Assembly (NCBI RefSeq): GCF_035621475.1
Contig: NZ_CP141799.1
Coordinates: forward strand, 1,538,501 to 1,602,500
DNA length: 64,000 bases
Direction of reading: 5' to 3'
Source of the DNA: Pseudomonas paeninsulae
GTDB lineage: Bacteria > Pseudomonadota > Gammaproteobacteria > Pseudomonadales > Pseudomonadaceae
Position numbers and translations under genes: made by a program. Shown in pieces: positions 17,948-25,752 of the stretch (the first letter of the stretch is position 1; every line of letters begins with the position of its first letter). The notes under the pieces were generated by a model that was not told the DNA's origin, did no database searches, and saw nothing but the letters and a program-made list of their open reading frames with translations.

Positions 17948-18448
17948 ATGTCGAGTTATTCACCTGAACGTAAAGCTGCCCTGCTGAACAAATTACTCCC
18001 GCCACAAAACATGTCTGTGGCGGCGTTGTCGCGCCAAGAAGGCATCCCCGAAGCGACGCTGTATGCTTGGCGCACCAAGCTCAAAGCAGGAGGTGCGGTG
18101 GTGCCTGGAGACAAGAAACAAACCGATAATTGGCCGGCTGAAGCCAAGTTTGCAGCGGTGCTGCACGCGGCGTCCTTGAGTGAGATTGAGCTCAGTGAGT
18201 ACTGCCGCAGCAAGGGTTTGTACCCTGAGCAAATCAGCGCATGGCGCCAAGCGTGCATCAGCGGCCAGCAGTCGGCCCAGGCTCAGCGTCAAGCCGAGCG
18301 CGAACAAGCGCGTGCCGACAAGAAGCGCATCGCAGAGCTAGAGCGCGAACTGCGGCGCAAGGACAAGGCGCTGGCAGAAACCGCCGCCATCTTGGTGCTA
18401 CGAAAAAAGATGAATGCCTTCTGGGGAAACGACAGCGAGGACGTCTGA
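17948..18448 (+). CDS. IS3-family OrfA
   Basis: 166 aa from ATG 17948. N-terminal HTH (MSVAALSRQEGIPEATLYAW) with a second HTH-like segment (SEIELSEYCRSKGL). The C-terminal coiled coil/leucine zipper (RIAELERELRRKDKALAE) ends at the slippery A6G. It provides DNA binding and multimerisation for the OrfAB transposase. Confidence 0.9.
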   Translation: MSSYSPERKAALLNKLLPPQNMSVAALSRQEGIPEATLYAWRTKLKAGGAVVPGDKKQTDNWPAEAKFAAVLHAASLSEIELSEYCRSKGLYPEQISAWRQACISGQQSAQAQRQAEREQARADKKRIAELERELRRKDKALAETAAILVLRKKMNAFWGNDSEDV

Positions 18449-19500
18449 CCTCGTTGCCAGAACGGCAACAACTCGTTGAGCGTTTTAACCATGCGGTGGT
18501 TTCGGGTGCGCGCAAGGCGGTTGCCTGCGCTGAGATCGGGCTGTCGCTACGCAGCCTGCAACGCTGGGCGTCTACGCCGGTGGTGCAGGCTGATGTGCGT
18601 ACCACCACGCTACGCCCACGACCGTTGAACGCCCTGAGTGAGTGCGAGCGCAGCGCGATCTTGGCTGCCTGCAACAGCCCGGAATTCGCCAGCCTGCCGC
18701 CCAGCCAGGTCGTGCCAAGGTTGGCCGATCAAGGCCGCTACCTGGCCTCGGAGGCGACCTTTTATCGCGTCCTTAAAGCAGCCGATCAGCAGCATCGACG
18801 TGGCCGCAGTCATACACCGCACAAGCATGCCGCGCCGACCACGCACAACGCTACGAAGGCCAACCAGGTCTGGTCGTGGGACATCACCTACCTGGCTTCA
18901 AAGGTGCGCGGGAAGTATTACTACCTGTATTTGATCGAGGATATCTACAGCCGCAAGGGCGTGGGCTGGGAAGTCTACGAACAAGAAAGCGGCGAACTGG
19001 CGGCCGAACTGATGCAGCGCACCGTACTGACTGAGCGCTGCGCCGGCCGGCCCTTGGTGTTGCACTCGGATAACGGCGCGCCGATGAAATCAGTGACGCT
19101 GCTGAGCAAATTGTACGATTTAGGCATCACCCCATCGCGCGGGAGGCCGCGGGTGAGCAACGACAATCCGTACTCAGAGTCGCTGTTTAGAACCCTGAAA
19201 TACTGCCCGCAATGGCCGCAGGATGGTTTTGCCGATCTGGACGCAGCACGCAGCTGGGTGCGCGACTTTATGCGCTGGTACAACCACGAACACCGGCATA
19301 GCCGCATCCGCTTCGTGACCCCGGCGCAGCGGCATCGTGGCGAGGATCAAGAGGTGCTGGCCAAGCGTCATGCGCTGTACCAGCATGCTCGCAATCAACA
19401 CCCGCATCGCTGGTCGGGCGCGACTCGAAATTGGCAACCTATCGGCGCTGTCACACTCAATCCAGACAGAGAGCAACCGGCACTGAAAATAGCAGCTTAA
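18409..19500 (+). CDS. IS3-family OrfB (made as OrfAB fusion by -1 frameshift)
   Basis: The frame enters at the slippery site near 18403 and continues to 19500 (IAA end). Catalytic DDE: D in WSWDITYLASK, D in LHSDNGAPM, E in NPYSESLFRTLKY (D-x34-E spacing style of IS3). The N-terminal part has HTH_21-like LSLRSLQRW. No internal stops, so it is potentially active. Confidence 0.92.
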   Translation, partial: DECLLGKRQRGRLTSLPERQQLVERFNHAVVSGARKAVACAEIGLSLRSLQRWASTPVVQADVRTTTLRPRPLNALSECERSAILAACNSPEFASLPPSQVVPRLADQGRYLASEATFYRVLKAADQQHRRGRSHTPHKHAAPTTHNATKANQVWSWDITYLASKVRGKYYYLYLIEDIYSRKGVGWEVYEQESGELAAELMQRTVLTERCAGRPLVLHSDNGAPMKSVTLLSKLYDLGITPSRGRPRVSNDNPYSESLFRTLKYCPQWPQDGFADLDAARSWVRDFMRWYNHEHRHSRIRFVTPAQRHRGEDQEVLAKRHALYQHARNQHPHRWSGATRNWQPIGAVTLNPDREQPALKIAA

Positions 19501-20177
19501 AAACACGGCTGACGCGACAACTACCTTGCAAAACGCCGCTGCTCTCCCTCTCCCAGCATTGCATCCCACATTGGCGTTAATATTGCTGCGGGGTGTATAG
19601 AATTACAACGAATAGGATAGCTTTTTTCAGCACAATACAGCGCGACAGATTTTGTATGATTACGCAAAGCAGCTTTACTTGAAGCATAAGCAACCGCACC
19701 GGGAATTCCAACAATACCAGAGCGCGAAGAAATATTGATAATACTGCCAGCTTTAGAAGATTTCATTAAACGGATGCCATATTTACACCCTAATGCTGCA
19801 CCATCAATATTAGTAGCATGAACTTTATGCCAACTTTCCATGTCCAGATTTTCTGGATCATGTGGGCCAGTGGATTCAAGAAAGCCTGTAATACCTGCAT
19901 TGTTTACGAGAATATCTATGTTCCCATATTTTTCACTAATGATGTTTGATAAAGCTGACCACTCTGATTCTTGCGATACATCAAGGTGAAAATACTCTGC
20001 ATTTTTACCTATATTTTTAGTCACTGACTGACCTAATTCATCATTAATATCTGTAACAATTACTTTCGCCCCTTCCAAAGCTAGTAATTCTGCAATAGCT
20101 TGACCAATGCCTCTTGCGGCACCAGTGACTAAAGCAATTTTATTTTCTACTCTGGCCATGATGAATACTCCTTAAAC

Positions 20178-20253
20178 GTATAACGTTTAGGTTAAGGGGC
20201 GGCGGCACGCCGTCCCAGAGAGCGAAGCGAACGATTTGAACCGCTTGTTATGC
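20178..20253 (-). repeat. attC
   Basis: GTATAAC (20178) to GTTATGC (20247). The apex variant CGGCGGCACGCCG replaces the TTTA loop but keeps full stem pairing. It serves the C39-like cassette. Confidence 0.92.
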
Positions 20254-20664
20254 ATTAATGACCTCGATAAACCACTTGGGCTGCATGGCCTCGAAGTCAT
20301 GGCGAATATTGGAGGGCAGGTAGCTGGCTGAATCCAGCACGAAAGGCTGGCCATCCACGCGTTTGAATACAACCCAGTGCCAGAATTTTTTGCCATTTTC
20401 TTGATGATGCTTGATGGACAGCAACGCTAGATCAGGCAATGCCTCCCAAGATACAAACGTAATTTCGCTCTTTGATGTTTGAACGCCTGCGTAGGCCAGC
20501 ATATGGCGAACATACTGAGTGTCGGACCACAGTGCTTCATCCGAAGCATGAATATCCATGCCGTTGGCTATGACCTTCATTTCTCGGTACGTTTTGCCAA
20601 GGATGTTAGCAACCGATGCAATTCCGCAACCACTGGATTCTTCTTGTATTACTGGCATACGCAT
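20248..20664 (-). CDS. Cassette gene: C39-like papain-fold cysteine protease
   Basis: 138 aa. QEESSGCGIASVANIL supplies the oxyanion Gln (residue ~7) and catalytic Cys. FWHWVVFKRV supplies the catalytic His, and FVLDSAS supplies the Asp that usually follows about 15 residues later. This is the bare C39/papain-like fold without an ABC transporter domain. Such solo proteases are annotated as peptidase C39-like or cysteine peptidase family. There is no signal peptide, so it is probably cytoplasmic; the target is unknown. Cores GTTATGC/GCATAAC match. Confidence 0.75.
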   Translation of the reverse strand: MRMPVIQEESSGCGIASVANILGKTYREMKVIANGMDIHASDEALWSDTQYVRHMLAYAGVQTSKSEITFVSWEALPDLALLSIKHHQENGKKFWHWVVFKRVDGQPFVLDSASYLPSNIRHDFEAMQPKWFIEVINA

Positions 20665-20678
20665 TAGCAGCCCTTAAT

Positions 20679-20756
20679 GCATAACGTTCAGGTTAAGGGG
20701 CGGGCTTTAGCCCGTCCCGAGTGAGCGAAGCGAACGACTTGAACCGCTTGTTAGGC
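20679..20756 (-). repeat. attC
   Basis: GCATAAC (20679) to GTTAGGC (20750). Left arm AACGTTCAGGTTAAGG, apex CGGGCTTTAGCCCG. It belongs to the poorly coding cassette 20757-21058. Confidence 0.92.
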
Positions 20757-20892
20757 TCGCGCTTGAGCCGAGCGCTGTAAGCGGAAACAGCACGATAGCT
20801 GGCAATGCTTTTGCTTTTAAGTGCTGTGTCTGATCTTTCATGCTGTTTGTGCCGTTTCATGTGCTTTTTCTGTTTGGCGATTTTGGAGCGCC

Positions 20893-21033
20893 TCAGCGCC
20901 AGCGCGATGCCATGGCCGGTGTGCCGGATATTGCTGAACCAGGATTTTTTGGCCCGCCCGCGATTTCAAATCGCCCAAAATTCCTCTCATGAGAAATACA
21001 CGGTTTTGAACTATTGAATCCGCGATTTTCCAT
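20893..21033 (-). CDS. Doubtful 46-codon ORF in a 300-bp cassette
   Basis: The cassette 20757-21058 has no convincing long gene in the expected direction. This ORF (starting MENRGFNSSK, ending MASRWR) has AAAGGA about 10 bases upstream. Downstream, another minus frame stays open and encodes a very basic stretch (RRSKIAKQKKHMKRHKQHE), so a frameshifted or two-part gene, or a non-coding cassette, is equally possible. A plus-strand ORF of 70 codons (20805-21017) runs against the cassette direction and has no recognisable features. Confidence 0.3.
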   Translation of the reverse strand: MENRGFNSSKPCISHERNFGRFEIAGGPKNPGSAISGTPAMASRWR

Positions 21034-21058
21034 GTGCCCGCATTCCTTTGCTTTGTAT

Positions 21059-21134
21059 GCCTAACGTTTGGTTAAGGGGCTTGCTTTAGCAAGTCCCAGA
21101 GAGCGCAGCGAACGATTTGAACCAGTTGTTATAT
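21059..21134 (-). repeat. attC
   Basis: GCCTAAC (21059) to GTTATAT (21128). Apex CTTGCTTTAGCAAG: both stem positions changed compared with CGGGC/GCCCG, so pairing is preserved. The RES-domain gene's stop (21129) overlaps it. Confidence 0.92.
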
Positions 21135-22007
21135 TTTTTCTGTGGAGATTTCTGGGAATATCTTTAACTGCTCTTCTGAGCCAATTTGGTGATAGCTCAA
21201 GGTGCTTCCATCACCAGAATCTTTCGCAATTAATTTAATGTTAAATAGATAGTCATCATTTTGCCGGGAGACTGAGGCTATTTGGACACCGCATAGCCGG
21301 AGTTTTGACCTGCTTTCGACACGAAAACAAGTATTGTAACCACCTTTCTTGGCAATGGATGGATAACACCATGCGTCTTGAACATGTGGAGGGAGGTCGA
21401 AATAGTCTTTTGCGATTGATTCGGATATTCGATAAAGGTACTCAGTTCCTGTGCCTACATCCCGGATGAACTCGTGGCGTAAGAAATCCTGAATCATTCT
21501 GCTTTTCAAGGCCTCATCTTTTGATAGGCCTTCATGAGCTGTTGGTTCACCAATAATCGTAACATTAACTTGTTCTATTGCTTCATAAACTATTAGTGAG
21601 AAAAGCACGCCGTCTTGGATTTTTATCTCCTCGACGGCTATATGAGGGTGCATTGGTGATGTATATAGAAGTGCTTCTTTATCTTTATTGAGTCGGCCCG
21701 GCTTTGTAATGCTATTGGGAGCTTCCCAGCAGTCACTTATTTTGCTCATTGATTTTAGTGGTAAAACTCTGTCGTCTTCGTCAATTGCTCTGACACGGTA
21801 GAATCGTGTGCCGGAAGGATAGCTTCCGTTACTGGGGGTTAAAACAGATATGTTGCCATGAGGCGTTCCGAAGGTAATTACCTTCGATATTTCGGATTGA
21901 ACTTCTTGGTAAGATAGTTTCTTGAAGTCTAGATTCCTGAAACGACATATTTTCTCATGTAGATCGGACATGTCGACGTATTTTAAAAAATCTTGAATTG
22001 GAATCAT
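21129..22007 (-). CDS. Cassette gene: RES-domain protein (putative NAD+ phosphorylase-like)
   Basis: 292 aa. The central region has the RES pattern: RFYRVRAIDED, then KPGRLNKDKEALLYTS, then HPHIAVEEI, matching the conserved Arg, Glu-like and Ser positions and the LYTS strand of the family. RES toxins degrade NAD+ and are usually paired with an Xre-type antitoxin. Here the gene fills its cassette and no antitoxin ORF accompanies it. The N-terminal ~65 residues are helical (KICRFRNLDFKKLSYQ). The call rests on motif reading; a related solo RES enzyme with another role is possible. Cores GTTATAT/ATATAAC match. Confidence 0.65.
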   Translation of the reverse strand: MIPIQDFLKYVDMSDLHEKICRFRNLDFKKLSYQEVQSEISKVITFGTPHGNISVLTPSNGSYPSGTRFYRVRAIDEDDRVLPLKSMSKISDCWEAPNSITKPGRLNKDKEALLYTSPMHPHIAVEEIKIQDGVLFSLIVYEAIEQVNVTIIGEPTAHEGLSKDEALKSRMIQDFLRHEFIRDVGTGTEYLYRISESIAKDYFDLPPHVQDAWCYPSIAKKGGYNTCFRVESRSKLRLCGVQIASVSRQNDDYLFNIKLIAKDSGDGSTLSYHQIGSEEQLKIFPEISTEKI

Positions 22008-22020
22008 GCGACCTCAAAAA

Positions 22021-22097
22021 ATATAACGATTAAGCTAAGGGGCTGGCTTTAGCCAGTCCCAGTGAGCGAAGCGAACGATTTGAGCGCCTTGTTATGC
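22021..22097 (-). repeat. attC, second stem class
   Basis: ATATAAC (22021) to GTTATGC (22091). Left arm AACGATTAAGCTAAGG and right arm GATTTGAGCGCC differ together from the AACGTTTGGTTAAGG/GATTTGAACCGC class, keeping the stem paired. Apex TGGCTTTAGCCA. Confidence 0.9.
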
Positions 22098-22829
22098 ATC
22101 ATCGCGCACGGCCAGTTCCTTTAAGAGATTATACCCTTTAATAGTTAGGCCGTTGTCGAAGAAGCCTTCTCGCTCCAGATCGTCAATATATCCTCGTGGA
22201 AGATCATTGATCATCATGTCAAATCTTTTTTGAATGTATGAGCGAGGAGCGTTGATTATTCTTTCAATTCCGATTTTTGGAATGACTTGAGATTTAGTGA
22301 AACCAATAGCTCCAGAGTCTAAATCAAAAGGTACGCTCCTTAGGCGCTTCTTTTCCATGCGCTCCATGAGTAAGCGTTTGTTCATTCTCCCTAGCTCTTT
22401 TTGAGCCTCGGCTAGCTCGATTTCCTTTCCTTTTAACTCTTCAATAATTGTAGATCTTTCCTCTTGCTGTAGGCTGGAGCGCTCGATTAGTGATTCAATA
22501 ATTTGGTTTCGTTCTTGAACTACCTTTTCCATTTCGGATTTTTCACTTTCAATTTGTTTCTTTGTTGCCTCAACATCTATCCCTGGTCTGTCATTGTAAT
22601 GTTGTAATGAATCTCTCATTGATGAATAGCCTTCGTCGAGGTTTCGAAGGCGTTCACCAAAGCCACTTTCCATTTTCACTAAAAGCTGCGCGATGTCTTT
22701 CGTAAAATTATAAGTATTATCGTAAAAAGTGTTACTGGTGTCGGTTGCCTTGAAGTAGAACAAGGCTGCTAAGGCTACTGAAAAAAGTGCCAAAAGCAAT
22801 GAGAGAAGTGTAGGAAAGTCTACGGTTAG

Positions 22830-24021
22830 GGAAACTCTGAAAAAGACTTCCCGATTTTGGCAAAATAGCCGGACACCACCCGCCGAGTTTTCCGATGAAG
22901 CAGATGACCTTCGCCGACGCCGAGTACGCTGGCAAGCGCAAGCAGACCCGCAGAGAGTTGTTCCTGATCGAGATGGATCGGGTGGTGCCGTGGAAGGGTT
23001 TGATTGCCCTGATCGAGCCGCATTACCCCAAGGGTGAAGGCGGTCGTCCGTCCTACCCGCTGATGGCGATGTTGCGGGTACATCTGATGCAAAACTGGTT
23101 CGGTTACAGCGATCCGGCGATGGAAGAGGCGCTGTACGAGACGACCATTCTGCGCCAGTTCTCGGGGTTGAGCCTTGAGCGTATCCCTGACGAAACCACC
23201 ATCCTCAACTTCCGTCGGCTGTTGGAGAAACACGAACTGGCTGCTGGCATCCTCGCTGTGATCAATGGCTACCTGGGCGACCGAGGTCTGTCACTGCGCC
23301 AGGGCACCATCGTCGATGCCACGCTGATCAATGCGCCCAGCTCGACCAAGAACAAAGAAGGTAAACGCGACCCGGAAATGCACCAGACCAAGAAAGGCCA
23401 GCAGTACTACTTCGGCATGAAGGCCCACATCGGCGTGGATGACGAGTCGGGCTTGGTGCACAGCGTGGTGGGCACGGCAGCCAATGTGGCGGATGTCACC
23501 CAGGTCGATAAGCTGCTGCACGGCGATGAAAACATGGTCGGGGCCGATGCCGGCTATACCGGTGTCGAGAAGCGCCCCGAGCATGAAGGCCGTCAAGTGA
23601 TCTGGCAGGTTGCAGCACGTCGCAGCACCTACAAGAAGCTCGATAAGCGCAGCGTGCTGTACAAAGCCAAGCGCAAGATCGAGAAGGCCAAGGCTCAGGT
23701 GCGCGCCAAGGTCGAACATCCGTTCCGGGTGATCAAGCGCCAGTTCGGTTATGTGAAGACGCGCTTCCGTGGCCTGGCCAAGAACACGGCACAACTGGTG
23801 ACGCTATTCGCGCTGTCAAATCTGTGGATGGCGCGCAGGCATTTACTGACAAATGCAGGAGAGGTGCGCCCGTAATATGGGCAATAGCCGCCGCGAGGTG
23901 CTCGCGGCGGCTAGAAACACCGAAATGAGCGGGTGATCTGATCGTTTTTGATCGATTTGCCGCTTTCAAAATCAGCGGGGGCTGAAGTCGGCCAGAAATG
24001 CATGGCTACTTCAGAGGATCC
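22830..24021 (+). mobile_element. IS5-family insertion sequence
   Basis: 1192 bp. Imperfect ends GGAAACTCTGAAAAAG and GGATCCTCTGAAGTAG (inverted). Target duplication TTAG at 22826-22829 and 24022-24025, the YTAR type expected for the IS5 subgroup. A strong hairpin at 23886-23912 follows the transposase gene. Confidence 0.93.
22895..23875 (+). CDS. IS5-family transposase
   Basis: 326 aa from MKQMTFADAEYAGKRKQ, with the N-terminal PYPLMAMLRVHLMQNWFGYSDPAMEEALYE type segment (here PSYPLMAMLRVHLMQ). DDE: D in TIVDATLINAP, D in VGADAGYTG, E in KVEHPFRVIKRQFGYVKTRFRG (the IS5 Y-R-E-K-like block). It is full length with no internal stop. Confidence 0.95.
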   Translation: MKQMTFADAEYAGKRKQTRRELFLIEMDRVVPWKGLIALIEPHYPKGEGGRPSYPLMAMLRVHLMQNWFGYSDPAMEEALYETTILRQFSGLSLERIPDETTILNFRRLLEKHELAAGILAVINGYLGDRGLSLRQGTIVDATLINAPSSTKNKEGKRDPEMHQTKKGQQYYFGMKAHIGVDDESGLVHSVVGTAANVADVTQVDKLLHGDENMVGADAGYTGVEKRPEHEGRQVIWQVAARRSTYKKLDKRSVLYKAKRKIEKAKAQVRAKVEHPFRVIKRQFGYVKTRFRGLAKNTAQLVTLFALSNLWMARRHLLTNAGEVRP

Positions 24022-24158
24022 TTAGAGCTATTGGTGTTAAGTAAACCTTGTACGAAAAAACAAAAACAATAAGCAAGGTTGATATTGCTTTTACCCAGCT
24101 CCATAGCTCAGTTGCGCATTTGCTTGTTTGGTCAGGCAACTTACATACTCCTTATGGT

Positions 24159-24234
24159 GCATAACGTTTGGTTAAGGGGCTTGCTTTAGCAAGTCCCAGA
24201 GAGCGAAGCGAGCGGTTTGAACCATTTGTTATGT
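24159..24234 (-). repeat. attC
   Basis: GCATAAC (24159) to GTTATGT (24228). Apex CTTGCTTTAGCAAG. It belongs to the PD-(D/E)XK-like cassette. Confidence 0.92.
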
Positions 24235-24235
24235 T

Positions 24236-24688
24236 TCACTGACTCAACCCTATGATTGAAAGCGTGATGTCTTTTGACTGTGGATCCAATAAAAATTTGC
24301 GACTTGTTGTTATAACTTTTCCATTCTGATGTTGATTGTCTGCGCCGTATTTCTTAGCGACTGCTACAGGGACTTCGAGTGCTTTAAAAATTTTTCCGTC
24401 GGCTTCGAATAATATGACAACAAGGTAGTCAAAATTCCATGAGCGTATAACATTAAGCTGGGTTGCAGTGGTGCCTTTTATTTTTCTAGCCTTTACCTGG
24501 TATTTGGTGCCGTCATCAGCCTCAATGTCTGCGCTTGACTCTGAGGCTCTTAATAGCCGCCCGCCGTAATGCCTATGAGCAAGATATTCTGCATACTCGC
24601 CAACTATGTTGTTTGTTCGGCCTAACGCTGCGCTAAGTTTATTTGCGTAGTCGTTGTATCTTAGCCAAAGATTATTGATTTCTTCCAT
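24236..24688 (-). CDS. Cassette gene: PD-(D/E)XK nuclease-fold-like protein
   Basis: 150 aa. NIVGEYAEYLAHRHYGG (helix with conserved Glu), then SADIEADDGTKYQVKARK, places an Asp and a V-K pair in the order of a PD-(D/E)XK active site; the rest is beta strand (FDYLVVILFE). Similar domains are annotated as restriction-endonuclease-like or DUF6998-type. Nuclease activity is a prediction from motif order only. Without a methyltransferase in the cassette it is not a classical restriction system. Cores GTTATGT/ACATAAC match. Confidence 0.65.
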   Translation of the reverse strand: MEEINNLWLRYNDYANKLSAALGRTNNIVGEYAEYLAHRHYGGRLLRASESSADIEADDGTKYQVKARKIKGTTATQLNVIRSWNFDYLVVILFEADGKIFKALEVPVAVAKKYGADNQHQNGKVITTSRKFLLDPQSKDITLSIIGLSQ

Positions 24689-24703
24689 GACTTCGCCTGT
24701 GAA

Positions 24704-24779
24704 ACATAACGATTAAGCTAAGGGGCGGCGGCACGCCGTCCCAGCGAACGAAGTGAGCGATTTGAGCGCCTTGTTAGGA
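24704..24779 (-). repeat. attC, second stem class
   Basis: ACATAAC (24704) to GTTAGGA (24773; the last base is A instead of a pyrimidine). Apex CGGCGGCACGCCG, arms GATTAAGCTAAG / GATTTGAGCGCC. Confidence 0.9.
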
Positions 24780-25088
24780 AACAATACGCGCACAATTACA
24801 GTTGTCGGAATAGTAACGATCAATCTCATATGCCAGACCCATAAGGTGTTTGTAGTCATCGGCCCATTCGCCGATGCCACGGCTAAAACCTAAACCAGCA
24901 CCATTAGATGGGCGGGGTAGTCGAGTTGTGCGCACCGACTCTAAATACCCAGTCATTGCTGAAATGGCTTCATTCGTTGAGCCTGCTAGCCACACAGGCC
25001 CATTTGATTCCGCGCTTTTTTGGATGCAACGGCATTCATTCATTGCACTTTTAATCAACTGCTCAAGATGAAGATCGCACGCATCCAT
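24774..25088 (-). CDS. Cassette gene: small protein of unknown function
   Basis: 104 aa with no signal peptide or membrane helix. It contains four Cys (AC near 4, ECRCIQ near 19-21, NCNCAR near the end), paired as CxC at both ends, suggesting metal binding or disulfides. The central part is LESVRTTRLPRPSNGAG. No family is recognised. Its stop overlaps the attC core and its cores (GTTAGGA/TCCTAAC) match. Confidence 0.55.
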   Translation of the reverse strand: MDACDLHLEQLIKSAMNECRCIQKSAESNGPVWLAGSTNEAISAMTGYLESVRTTRLPRPSNGAGLGFSRGIGEWADDYKHLMGLAYEIDRYYSDNCNCARIVS

Positions 25089-25096
25089 GCTTTGGT

Positions 25097-25173
25097 TCCT
25101 AACGATTAAGCTAAGGGGCTTGCTTTAGCAAGTCCCAGCGAACGAAGTGAGCGATTTGAGCGCCTTGTTAGAG
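25097..25173 (-). repeat. attC, second stem class
   Basis: TCCTAAC (25097) to GTTAGAG (25167). Apex CTTGCTTTAGCAAG. This is the attC of the first cassette after attI. Confidence 0.9.
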
Positions 25174-25179
25174 GCATAC

Positions 25180-25572
25180 CTAACTCGTGATAATGTCGTA
25201 TGCAAGAACGATTTTATCTATCTGGATAGATGCAGCTCTTCTATCGTCTGCGACAGCAGTGATGAAATTTGTTTTCTTGCAATTAGGTATTTCATCATCG
25301 GTTAATAGATTTACATCCATCCATTTTCCGTCGTCGGATATGGCGGTTATGTTGCTGATAGCGATTACATGGCCATCAACTGTTCTTAAGCCGAAATACC
25401 ATTGATCTTGCATCATTCGAGCCGTATACCAGGCTGGCAAAACTTCAATAGCTGCTCCGGCATCTGTAATCATGGCTATCTTCTTGTTTATTTTGCGCCA
25501 TTGCTTTTCCGTAAACCAAAAACTACCGAGCGCTATTAATACGCCAATTACGGAGATAACTGTTTCTAGCAT
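25180..25572 (-). CDS. First cassette gene: membrane-anchored protein of unknown function
   Basis: 130 aa. One N-terminal helix (LETVISVIGVLIALGSFWF) then a basic turn (EKQWRKINKK) and a beta-rich cytoplasmic or periplasmic domain (WYFGLRTVDGHVIAISNI; DDGKWMDVNLLTDDEIP). No family is recognised. As the attI-proximal cassette it is the one most likely transcribed from the integron promoter. Its start core (CTCTAAC at 25579) and attC core (GTTAGAG) match. Confidence 0.6.
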   Translation of the reverse strand: MLETVISVIGVLIALGSFWFTEKQWRKINKKIAMITDAGAAIEVLPAWYTARMMQDQWYFGLRTVDGHVIAISNITAISDDGKWMDVNLLTDDEIPNCKKTNFITAVADDRRAASIQIDKIVLAYDIITS

Positions 25573-25578
25573 GGTTGC

Positions 25579-25645
25579 CTCTAACAGTGATTAGATGGAA
25601 TTCTTCGTTAATCCGATGGTAGTGAATTCCGCATAAGCAAGCACT
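25579..25645 (-). other. attI recombination site (core at 25579-25585)
   Basis: The first cassette joins at GTTAGAG (minus strand; CTCTAAC on plus), directly upstream of its gene and 174 bases from the first possible intI ATG. The attI accessory region should extend toward intI; its right limit is approximate. The interval to intI should also hold the leftward cassette promoter Pc, but I could not fix -35/-10 boxes with confidence. Confidence 0.75.
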
Positions 25646-25752
25646 AATTTTGAATTCGAAAATCCATTAAACCTTACAGATCAGCATATTAAGCCAGTGC
25701 GTCAGGTGTTTTTCTGTATTCGCTTGACTTCCGCATTCTACGCTACCATTAC

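Larger units (their letters stand above)
17872..19538 (+). mobile_element. IS3-family insertion sequence
   Basis: About 1667 bp. The imperfect ends share TAGTTGTCGC in inverted orientation, and the 3-bp duplication CTG lies at 17869-17871 and 19539-19541. Two overlapping ORFs are joined by a -1 frameshift at A AAA AAG (18403-18409), the usual IS3 arrangement. Confidence 0.9.
17689..20159 (-). pseudogene. Cassette gene: SDR-family oxidoreductase, split by IS3
   Basis: N-terminal part 20159-19539 and C-terminal part 17868-17689. Removing the IS and one 3-bp duplicate (CTG) restores an uninterrupted ORF of about 266 residues. Features: NAD-binding [13 protein letters not shown], the catalytic Ser in NISSRSG, and YxxxK (YASSK). 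The C-terminal end has the usual SDR segment YLASSESKYVTG and IDGG. The intact protein would be a classical NAD(P)-dependent short-chain dehydrogenase; substrate unknown. The codon use is strongly AT-biased, pointing to an origin outside the host genus. Confidence 0.9.
22092..24139 (-). pseudogene. Cassette gene: membrane-anchored coiled-coil protein, split by IS5
   Basis: With the IS5 element and one TTAG copy removed, the frame reads through from TTG 24139 (AAGGAG eight bases upstream) to 22092. Two N-terminal helices (LLIVFVFSYKVYL; LLSLLLALFSVALAALFYF) come first. They are followed by a long coiled coil (MEKVVQERNQIIESLIERSS through AEAQKELGRMNKRL) and a folded C-terminus (GFTKSQVIPKIGIERII). 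The topology resembles membrane-tethered sensor or scaffold proteins of defence or stress systems, but I do not assign one. The 22092-22799 remainder still begins with a possible internal TTG. Confidence 0.85.

Noticed and set aside
21129..22097. Complete toxin-antitoxin pair in the RES cassette
   Set aside because: No second ORF exists in the cassette in either direction.
6332..25173. Regular repeats read as a CRISPR array
   Set aside because: Repeats are ~75 bp inverted attCs separated by gene-sized, unequal cassettes, with no cas genes.
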